The notes under the pieces were generated by a model that saw only the letters and a program-made list of their open reading frames with translations, did not search any database and was not told where the DNA came from. From Neolewinella xylanilytica (GTDB taxonomy: Bacteria > Bacteroidota > Bacteroidia > Chitinophagales > Saprospiraceae), in the NCBI RefSeq assembly GCF_002934605.1, contig NZ_PTJC01000005.1, forward strand, positions 1,116,001 through 1,180,000: DNA of 64,000 nucleotides, written 5' to 3'. The translations under genes and the position numbers were made by a program. Shown one piece after another: positions 16,136-25,146 of this stretch; position 1 is the first letter of the stretch; every line of letters begins with the position of its first letter.

Positions 16136-18235
16136 ATGCAAGACATTTCCTTCACCTATCCCGTCTGGTACCTCGCCCTTTGCGCGCTGGCCGGCCTGGC
16201 CGTAGCAACGGTGTTGTACTTCCGGGCCCCGCTGTCCGCCGCCAAGCCCCTGGTCGCGGGCATGGCCGTCCTGCGGTTTCTCGGCTACTCCCTACTGGCA
16301 GCCCTGCTGCTCGCGCCGCTGCTGCGCTACGTCGACACCGACCGCCAGGAACCGATCGTCGTCATGGCGCAGGACGTCAGCGAATCGGTCGGACTGGAAA
16401 CCGATACCCTCGCCTATACCCAGGAGTGGAACGCGTTGCGCGATGCCCTGGCAGCACGCTACCGCGTGGTCGAATACACCTTCGGAAGCCAGGTGAAGGA
16501 GAACGGCGCGCTCCGCTTTCAGGATAAGCAGACCGACCTGGATGCCGTCCTCAACGAGATCGGCGACGTCTACGGCACCCAAAACCTCGGTGCGGTCATC
16601 CTCTCCACCGATGGCATCTATAACCAGGGAGCCAACCCGGCCTACCGCGATTTTTCGCTCCCCGCCCCCGTCTACACGGTCGGCTTGGGCGATACTACCC
16701 GCCGCCGCGATCTGCTCGTCAGTCGCGTATTTCACAACCGCATCGCCTACCTCGACGACCAGTTTTCCATCCAGGTGGACGTCCGGGCCCGCAACGCAGC
16801 CGAGGAAGCTACTCAGCTGACCGTAAGCCGGATCACCGAGGCAGGTAGCACCGTACTCCACACGGAGCGGATCGCGATCGAGGGCCAGGACTTTTTCACC
16901 ACCCGCGAGGTCATCCTGGATGCGGATCGCCCCGGCGTGCAACGTTACCGGATCGCGGTGACGGCGATCGGAAACGAGGTCACCCCGGCCAATAACCAGC
17001 GCGATATCTTCGTCGACGTGCTGGATGCCCGCCAGCGGATCCTCATCCTCGCCGAAGCGCCCCATCCCGATATCGGTGCCCTGCGGCAGGCGCTCGTGAC
17101 GGGCCGCAACAACGAGGTGGAAGTCGCCTACGGCCAGGCCTTTACCGGCAACGTAGCGGATTTCGACCTCGTGATCCTCCATCAGCTTCCCTCCGTGGTC
17201 AACCGCCTCAGTCCGGTGCTGGAGGTGCTCCGGCGGGAGGAAGTGCCTACGCTGTTCATCACCGGGGCCGGCATCCCCGCGCCCCTCATGAACGCGGCCC
17301 AGGATCTGCTGGTCTTTTCGGGGTCCCGATCGCTATTGGGACAAGTACAGGGCAATGAGGTAACCGGACGCATCGTCCCGAACTTCAACGCCTTCACCCT
17401 CAGCGAGGAGCTGATCCGGGCCATTCCTACCTATCCCCCGCTGTCGGCCCCCTTCGGGGATTTCTCGCCCGGACCGGGAGCCCAGGTACTGCTGAACCAG
17501 CGGGTGGGGCGGGTCGATACCGAGTACCCCCTGCTAGTGGTAGGTGAAAGTCGGGGCCGCCGCACCGGCGTGGTAGTGGCGTCCGGGCTCTGGCAGTGGC
17601 GGCTGTACGATTACCTCGAATACGGCAACCACGAGCGCTTCGATGAACTGATCAGCCAGCTTACCCAGTACCTTACCGTGCAGGACGACAAGCGCCGCTT
17701 CCGCGTCACGGCCGCGGAGAACATCTTCGACGAGAACGAAGCCGTCCAGTTGGACGCCGAACTCTACAACAGCAGCTACGAACTGGTCAACGGCCCCGAG
17801 GCCACGATCCTGGTCACCGGACCCGAGGGGCGCGAGTATAATTACACCTTCAGCCGCACCACCAACGCCTATACCCTGGATGCCGGTACCCTGCCGGTGG
17901 GCAACTACGCCTACCGGGCGCGGGTCAGCGACGGCGGCGAAGCCCTCATCAGCGAAGGCCGGTTCAGCGTGCAGGCCGTCGAGCTGGAGCGCTACGCCCT
18001 GGAAGCCGACCATGCCCTGCTCCGCCAACTCAGCGAGCGCTACGGCGGGGACCTACTCTTCCCCGGTCAGCTGGCTACCATTCCCGCCCGCCTCGACGAC
18101 AGTGGAGTAGCCAAACCCGTGCTCTTCGAAACGGTGAACACCCGCTCCATCCTCAACCTGAAGGGCATCTTCGTACTCCTCTTCTGCCTCTTCGCCGCGG
18201 AATGGGGACTGCGGCGCTGGTCGGGAAATTATTGA
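16136..18235 (+). CDS. VWA-domain membrane protein, function unknown
   Basis: The 699-residue protein has two N-terminal membrane helices (about residues 10-30 and 45-66), a large periplasmic part and one C-terminal helix (IFVLLFCLFAAEW, near 680). A von Willebrand factor A-like domain follows the second helix. The MIDAS pattern is Asp80-Val-Ser82-Glu-Ser84 (AQDVSESV), and ILSTDGIYNQG provides a typical TDG. Later GAQVLLNQRVG and an Ig-like region before the last helix resemble BatA/BatB-related and amidotransferase-like VWA proteins of Bacteroidota. It starts 8 bp after the response regulator stop, so co-expression is likely. Partners and ligand are not known. Confidence 0.75.
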   Translation: MQDISFTYPVWYLALCALAGLAVATVLYFRAPLSAAKPLVAGMAVLRFLGYSLLAALLLAPLLRYVDTDRQEPIVVMAQDVSESVGLETDTLAYTQEWNALRDALAARYRVVEYTFGSQVKENGALRFQDKQTDLDAVLNEIGDVYGTQNLGAVILSTDGIYNQGANPAYRDFSLPAPVYTVGLGDTTRRRDLLVSRVFHNRIAYLDDQFSIQVDVRARNAAEEATQLTVSRITEAGSTVLHTERIAIEGQDFFTTREVILDADRPGVQRYRIAVTAIGNEVTPANNQRDIFVDVLDARQRILILAEAPHPDIGALRQALVTGRNNEVEVAYGQAFTGNVADFDLVILHQLPSVVNRLSPVLEVLRREEVPTLFITGAGIPAPLMNAAQDLLVFSGSRSLLGQVQGNEVTGRIVPNFNAFTLSEELIRAIPTYPPLSAPFGDFSPGPGAQVLLNQRVGRVDTEYPLLVVGESRGRRTGVVVASGLWQWRLYDYLEYGNHERFDELISQLTQYLTVQDDKRRFRVTAAENIFDENEAVQLDAELYNSSYELVNGPEATILVTGPEGREYNYTFSRTTNAYTLDAGTLPVGNYAYRARVSDGGEALISEGRFSVQAVELERYALEADHALLRQLSERYGGDLLFPGQLATIPARLDDSGVAKPVLFETVNTRSILNLKGIFVLLFCLFAAEWGLRRWSGNY

Positions 18236-18747
18236 TGGATGTCCTTGGTTGGATCTTTACCGCGAGGCCCCGCCGCCGCTGCGCTGGGGCGTGACCTCGC
18301 TACCCAAAGGCGTCCCTTCCAGGTCCGGGCCGGTGAGGCGAAGCATGCCGTAAAATCCGTGTCCATCCGTATTTAACTTTCCCTCCACGAGTCGCAGGCG
18401 AGCACCCCCGCCCATAAAATCCGTGGTCATCCGTGCCAGAAGCGCAGCGAAATCCGCGAAATCCGAGTTTAGCTACCCCCACGAGCCGCAGGCGAGCAAC
18501 CCGCCCATAAAATCCGTTTTATTTCCCCCCACAGCTACCGCTTCAGACCAAGCCCTAACCAATTTTTAAGAAAGTGTTTGTACAAAAAACCATTGTAGGT
18601 ACCCATAAACCGAATGTTTTAGGGGATTAAAAAATATTTACCCGATTATACCAAACTCCGCAAAACTAAGTTGGGTAGGGCTCTCGTAACTCCGATGAAG
18701 CTCCTATTTCATGCACCGCTACCGGTGCTACTTTCAAAAACTTAGCT
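18236..18747. other. 512-bp intergenic region with direct repeats and an AT-rich leader
   Basis: The first part contains repeated words ATCCGTG/AAATCCG and a near-identical direct repeat of about 40 bp (18385-18424 and 18479-18517, both ending CGCCCATAAAATCCGT). The second part, 18560-18740, is AT-rich compared with the surroundings and probably carries the promoter of the adhesin gene, but I find no exact TAnnTTTG element there; TAAGTTGG near 18668 has one mismatch. No gene is seen. Confidence 0.55.
18385..18517. repeat. Direct repeat pair (about 40 bp each)
   Basis: Copy 1 spans 18385-18424 and copy 2 spans 18479-18517. They begin CCACGAG, share GCAGGCGAGCA and end in CGCCCATAAAATCCGT; copy 2 has one substitution near the start and one base fewer in the C-run. 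The bases between them repeat AAATCCG words. Origin unknown. Confidence 0.7.
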
Positions 18748-21700
18748 ATGCAACACAACTACCATTTCAAATTTCTATTCGTCGCCCTGCTGGGGCTCTG
18801 TACGGGCCCGGTACTCTACGCGGCGACCATCACCGTTACCTCCACCGCCGACACGGGGGAAGGTAGCCTGCGCGCCGCCGTCATGATGGCAGCGGCCGGC
18901 GACGAGATCGTTTTCGCTCCGCAGACGAACGGCCAGTCCATCGGGCTGATGAGCGTGATCGAGATTCGCAAAGACCTGATTATCCGGGGAAACGGCCGTA
19001 AGGTCACCATGATCGACGGTAACCGGATGAGTCGGGCGTTCTCCGTCCTGAGCGGGGCTACCGTGATGATGTACGATCTCCTGATCAAGAACGGCCGGGA
19101 ATTCATCGGCGGCGGACTTCGCGTCCGCGCCGGGGCGACCCTGAAGCTGTACGGCGTCCAGGTGGACGGCTGCGAGGCCTTCGGGGCAAGATTCGACCGC
19201 GGCGGCGGGGCCGTGTACAACCAGGGGAATTTCTACATGACCAATTCCGTGCTGTCCAACAACACCGCCCTGGGTCGCCAGGGTTCCGGCGGTGCCATCT
19301 TCAACGCACCCGGCGGGATGCTCGAGATCGCTTATTCCTGGATTCGCGATAACCAGGCCAATCGCGCCGGCGGCGGCATCGAAGATGCTTCGGGCAGCGG
19401 TTCCACGGTGACGATTACCGAATCCAATATTAATACCAACACCGTTTTCGATGCTCCCGGTAATGGCGGTGGCATCCACATCGGAAGCGACGGCGATGTC
19501 ACGATCGTCGGTGGTACCGTTGACCAAAACAAGGCCGGCGCCGAGGGCGGCGGTATCTGGAACGGTGCGGGAACCCTCACCGTGAGCAACACCCTGGTCC
19601 GCATGAACGAAGCCATGGGCGACGAAGCCGATCAGGGCGGCGGCGGATTGTACAACAACGGCAACGGTACGATCATCCTTAAGGACAACGCCCGCGTCAT
19701 GAACAACAAAGCCACCGGTACCTCCGGCAGCGGCGGCGGCATCCTCAACAATACCGGCGCCACGCTGCTGGTGACCAACAGCCAGGTCTCCGGTAACGAA
19801 GCCAACCGCGCCGGCGGCGGGATCGAAGACGCCTCGGGTAGCGGTAGCCCATTCACTATCACCGACTCGAAAGTCAACCAGAACGTAGTATTCGACGCCC
19901 CCGGCAACGGCGGTGGCATCCACATCGGCGGCGACGGCAGCCTCACGGTGGACGGTGGTACCGTAAACGAGAATACGGCCGGCGCCGAAGGCGGGGGCAT
20001 CTGGAACAACACCGGTACCCTCACCGTCAAAGGCAACGCCAGCATCTTCGGCAACGTAGCCCTCGGCGACGAAGCCGACCAGGGCGGCGGCGGACTTTAC
20101 AACAACGGTGGCGGTACCATCGTAGTGAGTGAAAACGTGCAGATCCTGGAGAACAAAGCAACCGGCCTAGCCGGTAGCGGCGGCGGCATCCTCAACAACA
20201 CCGGTGCCACGCTGAACATCTACGATAGCCGTATCGCCGGCAACGAAGCGAACCGCGCCGGTGGCGGCATCGAGGACGCTTCCGGCAGCTCCAGCGCCTT
20301 CACCATCGTAAATGCGAAGATCACCGATAACGTCGTCTACGACGCCCCCGGCAACGGTGGCGGTATTCACATCGGGGGCGATGGTAGCCTGTCGGTGACG
20401 GGCGGCACCGTGAACGACAACACGGCCGGCGCCGAAGGCGGCGGCATTTGGAACAATACCGGGACGCTCGCCATCTCCGGCACCGAAATCCGCGGCAACG
20501 TAGCGCTCGGAAACGATGCCGACCAGGGTGGGGGAGGCCTCTACAACAACGGTGGCGGTACCATTATCCTCACCGATGGCGTGCTCGTCGAAGGCAACAA
20601 AGCCACGGGCACCGCGGGAAGCGGCGGCGGTATCCTGAACAACGTAGGCGCTACCCTCGACATCACGAATGCCAGAATCGCGCTGAACGAAGCGAATCGG
20701 GCCGGAGGCGGTATCGAAGACGCCTCGGGCAGCGGCTCGTTGGTTACCATTACCGATAGTAAGATCAACGATAACGTCGTATTTACTGCCCCCGGCAACG
20801 GCGGCGGCATCCACATCGGAAGCGACGGCGACCTTACTATCACCAACAGCACCGTGGACATGAACAAGGCCGGCGCCGAAGGCGGCGGTATCTGGAACGG
20901 TGCGGGAACGCTGACGGTCCGCAATACCCTCCTGCGCATGAACCAAGCCCTGGGCGACGAAGCCGACCAGGGTGGCGGCGGATTGTACAACAACGGCGAC
21001 GGGACCATCGTCCTGGAGAACAACGTCCGCATCCTGGACAACAAGGCTACCGGAGCTTCCGGCAGCGGCGGCGGCATCCTGAATAACACCGGCGCTACCC
21101 TCACGATCGCCGACAGCCGCATCGCCGGGAACGAAGCAAATCGCGCGGGCGGCGGCCTCGAAGATGCTTCCGGCAGCCCCAGCATGGTGACGATCACCAA
21201 CACCGATTTTGCCGACAACCGCGTCAACTTCGCCCCCGGCAACGGCGGTGCCGTACACGTCGGTGGCGACGGTAGTCTCACGATCACCGGCGGCAAGGTA
21301 TCCGGTAACAGCGCCGGACAAGAAGGCGGCGGCCTCTGGAACAGCGTCGGTACCATGAAAGTGACCGGTGTTGAATTCTACGAGAACGTTGCCGAAGGCG
21401 ACGATGCCGACGACGGCGGCGGCGCGCTCTTCAACAACGGCGGTACGATGATCGTCGAAGATGCCTACGTCCACCATAACCTGGCGACCGGTGCCGCTGG
21501 CTCCGGCGGCGGGCTCTTCAGCACCGGCGGATCGGTCACGGTCACCGGCGGCGAATTCGCTACCAACCAATCCAATCGCGCCGGAGGCGCGGTCGAGATC
21601 GTCGACGGCAGCTATACCTCCATGGACGTAGTGTACGACGGGAACGTGACCGGCAATGCCCCCGGCAACGGTGGTGCCTTCCACGTCACCGGTATGATGA

Positions 21701-22776
21701 GTACCGTCGACTTTACCGGTGGTTCCGTTATCAATAACGTCGCGGCCAACGAGGGCGGTGGCCTCTGGAACCAGGCGGGCACGATGATGTCCGTCACCTC
21801 GGTGAGCATCCTCGGGAATACCGTCACCAACCCCGGCACCGTACAGACCCGCGTGGCCGGAGCCGGCGTGTTCAACAACGGCGGTATCCTGGACATCGTC
21901 TCCTCCACCATCGCCAACAACGCCCTGACGGGCGGTGGCCTAGTCGGCGGCGGCGGCATTGCCAACAATACCGGCGGTACCCTGACCGTCATGCAGTCCA
22001 CCGTATCCGGCAACAAGGGAGGCGTAACCGGCGGCGGCGTGGCCAACGACGGCACCGTTGAGATCGTCAACACGACCATCACGGACAACACCGCGCTAGC
22101 CGGCGGCGGCTACGCCCAGGCGACGCCCTACGCTACCCTGACCATCACCGGGTCGATCGTGGCCGACAACGAGGCCATCAAGGCGCCGGATTTCGCCAGT
22201 GCGTTCAGTACCGTCAACTCCGGCGGATTTAACCTGATCGGCACCGACGTGCTGAACCAGTTCCCCGCAACGGATACGGATAAGGAGGGGATGTCGGCCG
22301 ACCTGATGCCCCTCGCCGACAACGGCGGTATGACGATGACCCACGCGCCGAACTGTACCAGCCCGGTAATCGATATGGGCGATCCGGACGATAACGGCCC
22401 CGATCAGCTCGGCCAGCCGGTCTTCGGCGGTACCCGCGACATCGGTTCCTTCGAGAAGCAATCCCCCTGCTACGGTACCGATCCGGCCCTGGCGAAACAG
22501 CTCGACCGGAGCAGCGAGGCGGTGCTGGCTACCGACCAGGTAAGCGTCTTCCCCAACCCCGCCGCGAATGACCACCTCAACGTGATCATGCCCCGCGACT
22601 TCGAAGGTGACGTATTTCTGCGGATCATCGGCAGCGACGGCCGCAGTCACGACGTCAAGACCACCCAGTCGCCCCGGTATCGTCTCGACCTGAGCGGATT
22701 CAGTGTAGGAGCCTACACCCTCCAGGTGACTAACGGAGCGGAGCGGCAGACGGTCCGCTTTATCATCGCGCGGTAG
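18748..22776 (+). CDS. T9SS-secreted right-handed beta-helix adhesin-like protein
   Basis: The 1342-residue protein has a signal peptide (cleavage likely after VLYA) and the opening of polymorphic outer-membrane/choice-of-anchor proteins (TSTADTGEGSLRAAV). Its body consists of Gly- and Asn-rich coils such as AGAEGGGIWNNTGTL and QGGGGLYNNGGGT, a right-handed parallel beta-helix. About 148 residues repeat five times. A choice-of-anchor Q-like segment follows (FNLIGTD ... GGTRDIGSFE). The last 80 residues form a type A type IX sorting domain (VSVFPNPAANDHLNV ... YTLQVTNGAERQTVRFIIAR). It should therefore cross the outer membrane by T9SS and be surface-attached or released. Beta-helix proteins bind or cut polysaccharides or act as adhesins; no catalytic cluster is obvious, so adhesion is the better guess. 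Confidence 0.9.
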   Translation: MQHNYHFKFLFVALLGLCTGPVLYAATITVTSTADTGEGSLRAAVMMAAAGDEIVFAPQTNGQSIGLMSVIEIRKDLIIRGNGRKVTMIDGNRMSRAFSVLSGATVMMYDLLIKNGREFIGGGLRVRAGATLKLYGVQVDGCEAFGARFDRGGGAVYNQGNFYMTNSVLSNNTALGRQGSGGAIFNAPGGMLEIAYSWIRDNQANRAGGGIEDASGSGSTVTITESNINTNTVFDAPGNGGGIHIGSDGDVTIVGGTVDQNKAGAEGGGIWNGAGTLTVSNTLVRMNEAMGDEADQGGGGLYNNGNGTIILKDNARVMNNKATGTSGSGGGILNNTGATLLVTNSQVSGNEANRAGGGIEDASGSGSPFTITDSKVNQNVVFDAPGNGGGIHIGGDGSLTVDGGTVNENTAGAEGGGIWNNTGTLTVKGNASIFGNVALGDEADQGGGGLYNNGGGTIVVSENVQILENKATGLAGSGGGILNNTGATLNIYDSRIAGNEANRAGGGIEDASGSSSAFTIVNAKITDNVVYDAPGNGGGIHIGGDGSLSVTGGTVNDNTAGAEGGGIWNNTGTLAISGTEIRGNVALGNDADQGGGGLYNNGGGTIILTDGVLVEGNKATGTAGSGGGILNNVGATLDITNARIALNEANRAGGGIEDASGSGSLVTITDSKINDNVVFTAPGNGGGIHIGSDGDLTITNSTVDMNKAGAEGGGIWNGAGTLTVRNTLLRMNQALGDEADQGGGGLYNNGDGTIVLENNVRILDNKATGASGSGGGILNNTGATLTIADSRIAGNEANRAGGGLEDASGSPSMVTITNTDFADNRVNFAPGNGGAVHVGGDGSLTITGGKVSGNSAGQEGGGLWNSVGTMKVTGVEFYENVAEGDDADDGGGALFNNGGTMIVEDAYVHHNLATGAAGSGGGLFSTGGSVTVTGGEFATNQSNRAGGAVEIVDGSYTSMDVVYDGNVTGNAPGNGGAFHVTGMMSTVDFTGGSVINNVAANEGGGLWNQAGTMMSVTSVSILGNTVTNPGTVQTRVAGAGVFNNGGILDIVSSTIANNALTGGGLVGGGGIANNTGGTLTVMQSTVSGNKGGVTGGGVANDGTVEIVNTTITDNTALAGGGYAQATPYATLTITGSIVADNEAIKAPDFASAFSTVNSGGFNLIGTDVLNQFPATDTDKEGMSADLMPLADNGGMTMTHAPNCTSPVIDMGDPDDNGPDQLGQPVFGGTRDIGSFEKQSPCYGTDPALAKQLDRSSEAVLATDQVSVFPNPAANDHLNVIMPRDFEGDVFLRIIGSDGRSHDVKTTQSPRYRLDLSGFSVGAYTLQVTNGAERQTVRFIIAR
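19381..21594 (+). repeat. Five tandem 444-447 bp coding repeats in the adhesin
   Basis: Units start at 19381, 19825, 20272, 20716 and 21160, marked by the codons for EDASGS. The first four steps are 444, 447, 444 and 444 bp; the fifth unit ends after 435 bp where a diverged sixth begins at 21595. The third unit is one codon longer. Nucleotide similarity between units is high, including long shared runs, so unequal recombination could change the copy number in frame. Confidence 0.85.
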
Positions 22777-22798
22777 TAAATCCGCCGTGTTGCGCTAC

Positions 22799-22837
22799 AA
22801 TGCCCCGGTCCCGAACAGGATCGGGGCATTTTAATTT
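22799..22837 (+). terminator. Intrinsic terminator-like hairpin after the adhesin gene
   Basis: Arms AATGCCCC (22799-22806) and GGGGCATT (22823-22830) pair perfectly over 8 bp, with extra partial pairing towards the loop, and are followed by TTAATTT. It lies 22 bp after the adhesin stop and separates that gene from the polysaccharide locus. Confidence 0.7.
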
Positions 22838-22975
22838 GGCCAGACGTTCCCGGGCCGATTTTCGTTAAATCGGACGTGCGAATGCAGCGTCTGTGCGGGA
22901 TATTCGGTCGTTTGTCGACCGTTTACCCTTTACAGGTAATTGTGCCACGCGGCTCTATCTTGTGGGTTATTGAGT

Positions 22976-22983
22976 TATCTTTG
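22976..22983 (+). promoter_or_regulatory. -7 element (TATCTTTG) at the head of the polysaccharide locus
   Basis: TATCTTTG matches TAnnTTTG. Transcription would start around 22989, leaving a leader of about 35 nt before the GTG of the UpxY-like gene. TTG at 22960-22962 is closer than the ideal -33 distance. Its position 42 bp upstream of the first gene supports the call. Confidence 0.5.
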
Positions 22984-23024
22984 CGGTCCCAAAGGGCAGC
23001 GAGTTCATTAGAAACCGATTTTTA

Positions 23025-23657
23025 GTGCTGATCACCACCAATCCAAAAACCCTGAATCTTCAGCATTCCAATCCGCTGGATGACCTGCATCCCGAGGAGC
23101 AGCGGTGGTTTGCGATCCGGGTCGGTAACCGGAAGGAAAAAGTGGTGGTCAAGCAGCTCGAACGGGATGGGATCCAGACTTTCCTCCCACTGCGGGATCG
23201 TCCCTTCAGCTACAAGTCCAAAACCGGGGTGCGTAAGATTCCCCTGCTCGGCGGTTATCTTTTCGTAAAGATCACCCAGCGGGAAGCCCTCAAGGTGCTG
23301 CAGCCGAACTTCGTGTTCGGTTTCGTGAAACTGGGTACGGAACGTCGGCAGATCAGGCAGGAGGAAATCGATCTGCTACGGCGGTTGAGTTCCGACAACA
23401 GCCTGGAATGGGTGGTGGAAGAAAAACTGGCCAGCCTGCAACCCGGGCAGCTGGTCGAAATTTGTCGGGGACCCCTCTCCGGCGTACGGGGGCATTATGT
23501 CAATGCGAAAAATAAGAAGACCTTCATCATCTCCTTCGGGGGGCTCGATGCCCGCCTGATGACCTGTGAGGTGTCGCCCAAGGATGTCGTCCCGCTGGAC
23601 GGCGAAGTCCTCAACGACGCCCCGCCGGAAGACGAAGGGAAAAAGAAACTTTGGTAG
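23025..23657 (+). CDS. UpxY/NusG-like transcription antiterminator
   Basis: The 210-residue protein has the NusG N-terminal domain (WFAIRVGNRKEKVVVKQL, then FLPLRDR and LGGYLFVKI) and a C-terminal KOW-type part (GQLVEICRGPLSGVRGHYV). Specialised NusG homologues of this kind (UpxY in Bacteroides, RfaH elsewhere) join RNA polymerase and let it read through a single long polysaccharide operon. It is the first gene of the 40-kb locus and uses a GTG start 42 bp after a -7 element. The first 20 residues before the NusG core are poorly conserved; a later start is possible but no better codon is seen. Confidence 0.9.
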   Translation: MLITTNPKTLNLQHSNPLDDLHPEEQRWFAIRVGNRKEKVVVKQLERDGIQTFLPLRDRPFSYKSKTGVRKIPLLGGYLFVKITQREALKVLQPNFVFGFVKLGTERRQIRQEEIDLLRRLSSDNSLEWVVEEKLASLQPGQLVEICRGPLSGVRGHYVNAKNKKTFIISFGGLDARLMTCEVSPKDVVPLDGEVLNDAPPEDEGKKKLW

Positions 23658-23736
23658 CAGCGTATTCCAAGGTGGGCAATGCATCGCGGTTGCGATTCGG
23701 ACTGAGTGGCTTCGACACATGGACGGCGAAGCCGTA

Positions 23737-23795
23737 TCCCGCAGCTTCGTCCGCCGAACGCAGCGCAGCGGAGTTCGTCTGCCGAAGCTGCGGGA
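23737..23795 (+). repeat. Solitary REP hairpin between the upxY-like and glycosyltransferase genes
   Basis: A strong 13-bp outer stem (TCCCGCAGCTTCG at 23737-23749 paired with 23783-23795) encloses TCCGC (23750-23754) facing TCTGC (23778-23782), an inner stem CGAAC/GTTCG and a 13-nt loop. The architecture is the same as the RAYT-linked elements but the stem sequences differ. It stands 80 bp after the UpxY-like stop and could lower expression of the following genes or be a target for the antiterminator. Confidence 0.8.
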
Positions 23796-23841
23796 TGATC
23801 ACCACCCACAGTGACCCGAGTGCAACTAGGGAACCGATAAA

Positions 23842-25146
23842 GTGAAACGCGTCCTGATCATCACCTACTACTGGCCACCCTCGGGGGGCATAGCGGTGCT
23901 ACGCTGCCTCAAGTTCGCCAAATACCTGCGCGACTACGGCTGGGAGCCGGTGATCTTTACGGCCGAAAACGCCCATTATCCCACCTTCGACGCCAGCAAC
24001 GAGAAAGACATTCCCGCCGACCTGGAAGTGATCCGCGAGCCCATCTGGGAGCCTTATGCCTGGTACAAGCAATTTATGGGCAAGCCGGCCGACGAGAACG
24101 TGAACAACGTCTTCTACACCGACGAGCAGGCCGGAGGATGGAAACACGAGCTGGCCGTCTGGGTGCGGAGCAACTTCTTCATCCCCGATGCCCGGGCAAC
24201 CTGGATCGGGGGGTCGGTAAAACGCATCCTCGACTACCTGAAAACCAATCCCGTAAACGCCATCCTCTCCGACGGACCGCCCCACTCCAATACCCGCATC
24301 GCCACCCTGGTGAGCCGGGCCACGGGGCTGCCCTGGCTGGCGGATTTTCAGGATCCGTGGACGCAGGTAGACTACTACCAGATGCTCAACCTCACCGGCT
24401 GGGGCCGCAGGAAGCACGAGCGACTGGAGCAGGAAGCCTTCCAGGGCGCTAGCCTGACCACCATCGTGAGCCCCCACTGGAAGCGGGACCTGGAAGCGAT
24501 CGGGGCGAAAAACGTGCGCGTCCTGTACTGGGGCTACGATCCGGCGGACTTCGCGGGGCTCGATCGCCAGCCCCACCAAAAATTCACCCTGACCCACCTC
24601 GGAATCATGGGGCACGACCGTAACCCGGAAGTGCTGTTCGCGGCCATCCGCCAACTCAAAATGGAAGAACCGGGCTTCGCGGAAGATTTCGAACTGCGGC
24701 TGTACGGACAGGTGGACCACCGCGTCCGCGCCCGCATCGAGGCCCACGGCCTGGTGGAGCAGACCAACTTCGCCGGTACCGTTAACCGGGCCGCGGCATT
24801 GCAGGAGATGAAAAACAGCCACGTACTTCTGTTGCTGCTCAACCAGCAGGAGAATGCGCTGGGAAGAGTCCCGGGAAAGCTCTTCGAATACCTAGCCGTT
24901 CGCCGCCCGATCGTTAATTTCGGACCGGCGGCAAGCGACGTCGCGACCATGATTGAAGCAACGGAAAGCGGTTCGACCTTCCCGTACGACCTGGCACCCG
25001 CGCTCGTCGCAAAAAAAGTAAAAGCCCACTACGACGTCTTCAGGGGGCGGCGGCGCGCAGGAGAAACGAACGCCGATATCGAGCAATACAGTCACCCGCA
25101 GCTCGTTCGTAAACTTTCAACCTTCTTAGACGAAATCGCGGCATGA
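23842..25146 (+). CDS. Glycosyltransferase, GT4-like
   Basis: The 434-residue protein starts at a GTG (KRVLIITYYWPPSGGIAVLR), a typical GT-B N-terminal strand and glycine-rich loop. The middle has WLADFQDPWT and VSPHWKRDLEAIGAKNVRVLYWGYDP; the C-terminal nucleotide-sugar half has LTHLGIMGHDRNPEVL and KLFEYLAVRRPIVNFG with the Glu used by retaining GT4 enzymes. It would act on the cytoplasmic face of the inner membrane in repeat-unit assembly. Donor and acceptor are unknown. Its stop overlaps the rfbB start by 4 bp (ATGA), so they are coupled. Confidence 0.88.
   Translation: MKRVLIITYYWPPSGGIAVLRCLKFAKYLRDYGWEPVIFTAENAHYPTFDASNEKDIPADLEVIREPIWEPYAWYKQFMGKPADENVNNVFYTDEQAGGWKHELAVWVRSNFFIPDARATWIGGSVKRILDYLKTNPVNAILSDGPPHSNTRIATLVSRATGLPWLADFQDPWTQVDYYQMLNLTGWGRRKHERLEQEAFQGASLTTIVSPHWKRDLEAIGAKNVRVLYWGYDPADFAGLDRQPHQKFTLTHLGIMGHDRNPEVLFAAIRQLKMEEPGFAEDFELRLYGQVDHRVRARIEAHGLVEQTNFAGTVNRAAALQEMKNSHVLLLLLNQQENALGRVPGKLFEYLAVRRPIVNFGPAASDVATMIEATESGSTFPYDLAPALVAKKVKAHYDVFRGRRRAGETNADIEQYSHPQLVRKLSTFLDEIAA

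Noticed and set aside
18775..19923. 382-codon minus-strand frame over the adhesin start
   Set aside because: Same cause: GC-rich third positions of the real gene leave the opposite strand open.
19381..21594. Regular repeats that might suggest a CRISPR or satellite array
   Set aside because: Units are 444-447 bp, in frame and protein-coding; there are no short repeats with unique spacers, and no cas genes in the window.
20167..21684. 505-codon open frame on the minus strand inside the adhesin gene
   Set aside because: It mirrors the repeated Gly/Asn-rich plus-strand codons and has Val/Ala/Asp-rich repeats with no signal or domain; the plus strand has a signal peptide and a sorting domain.
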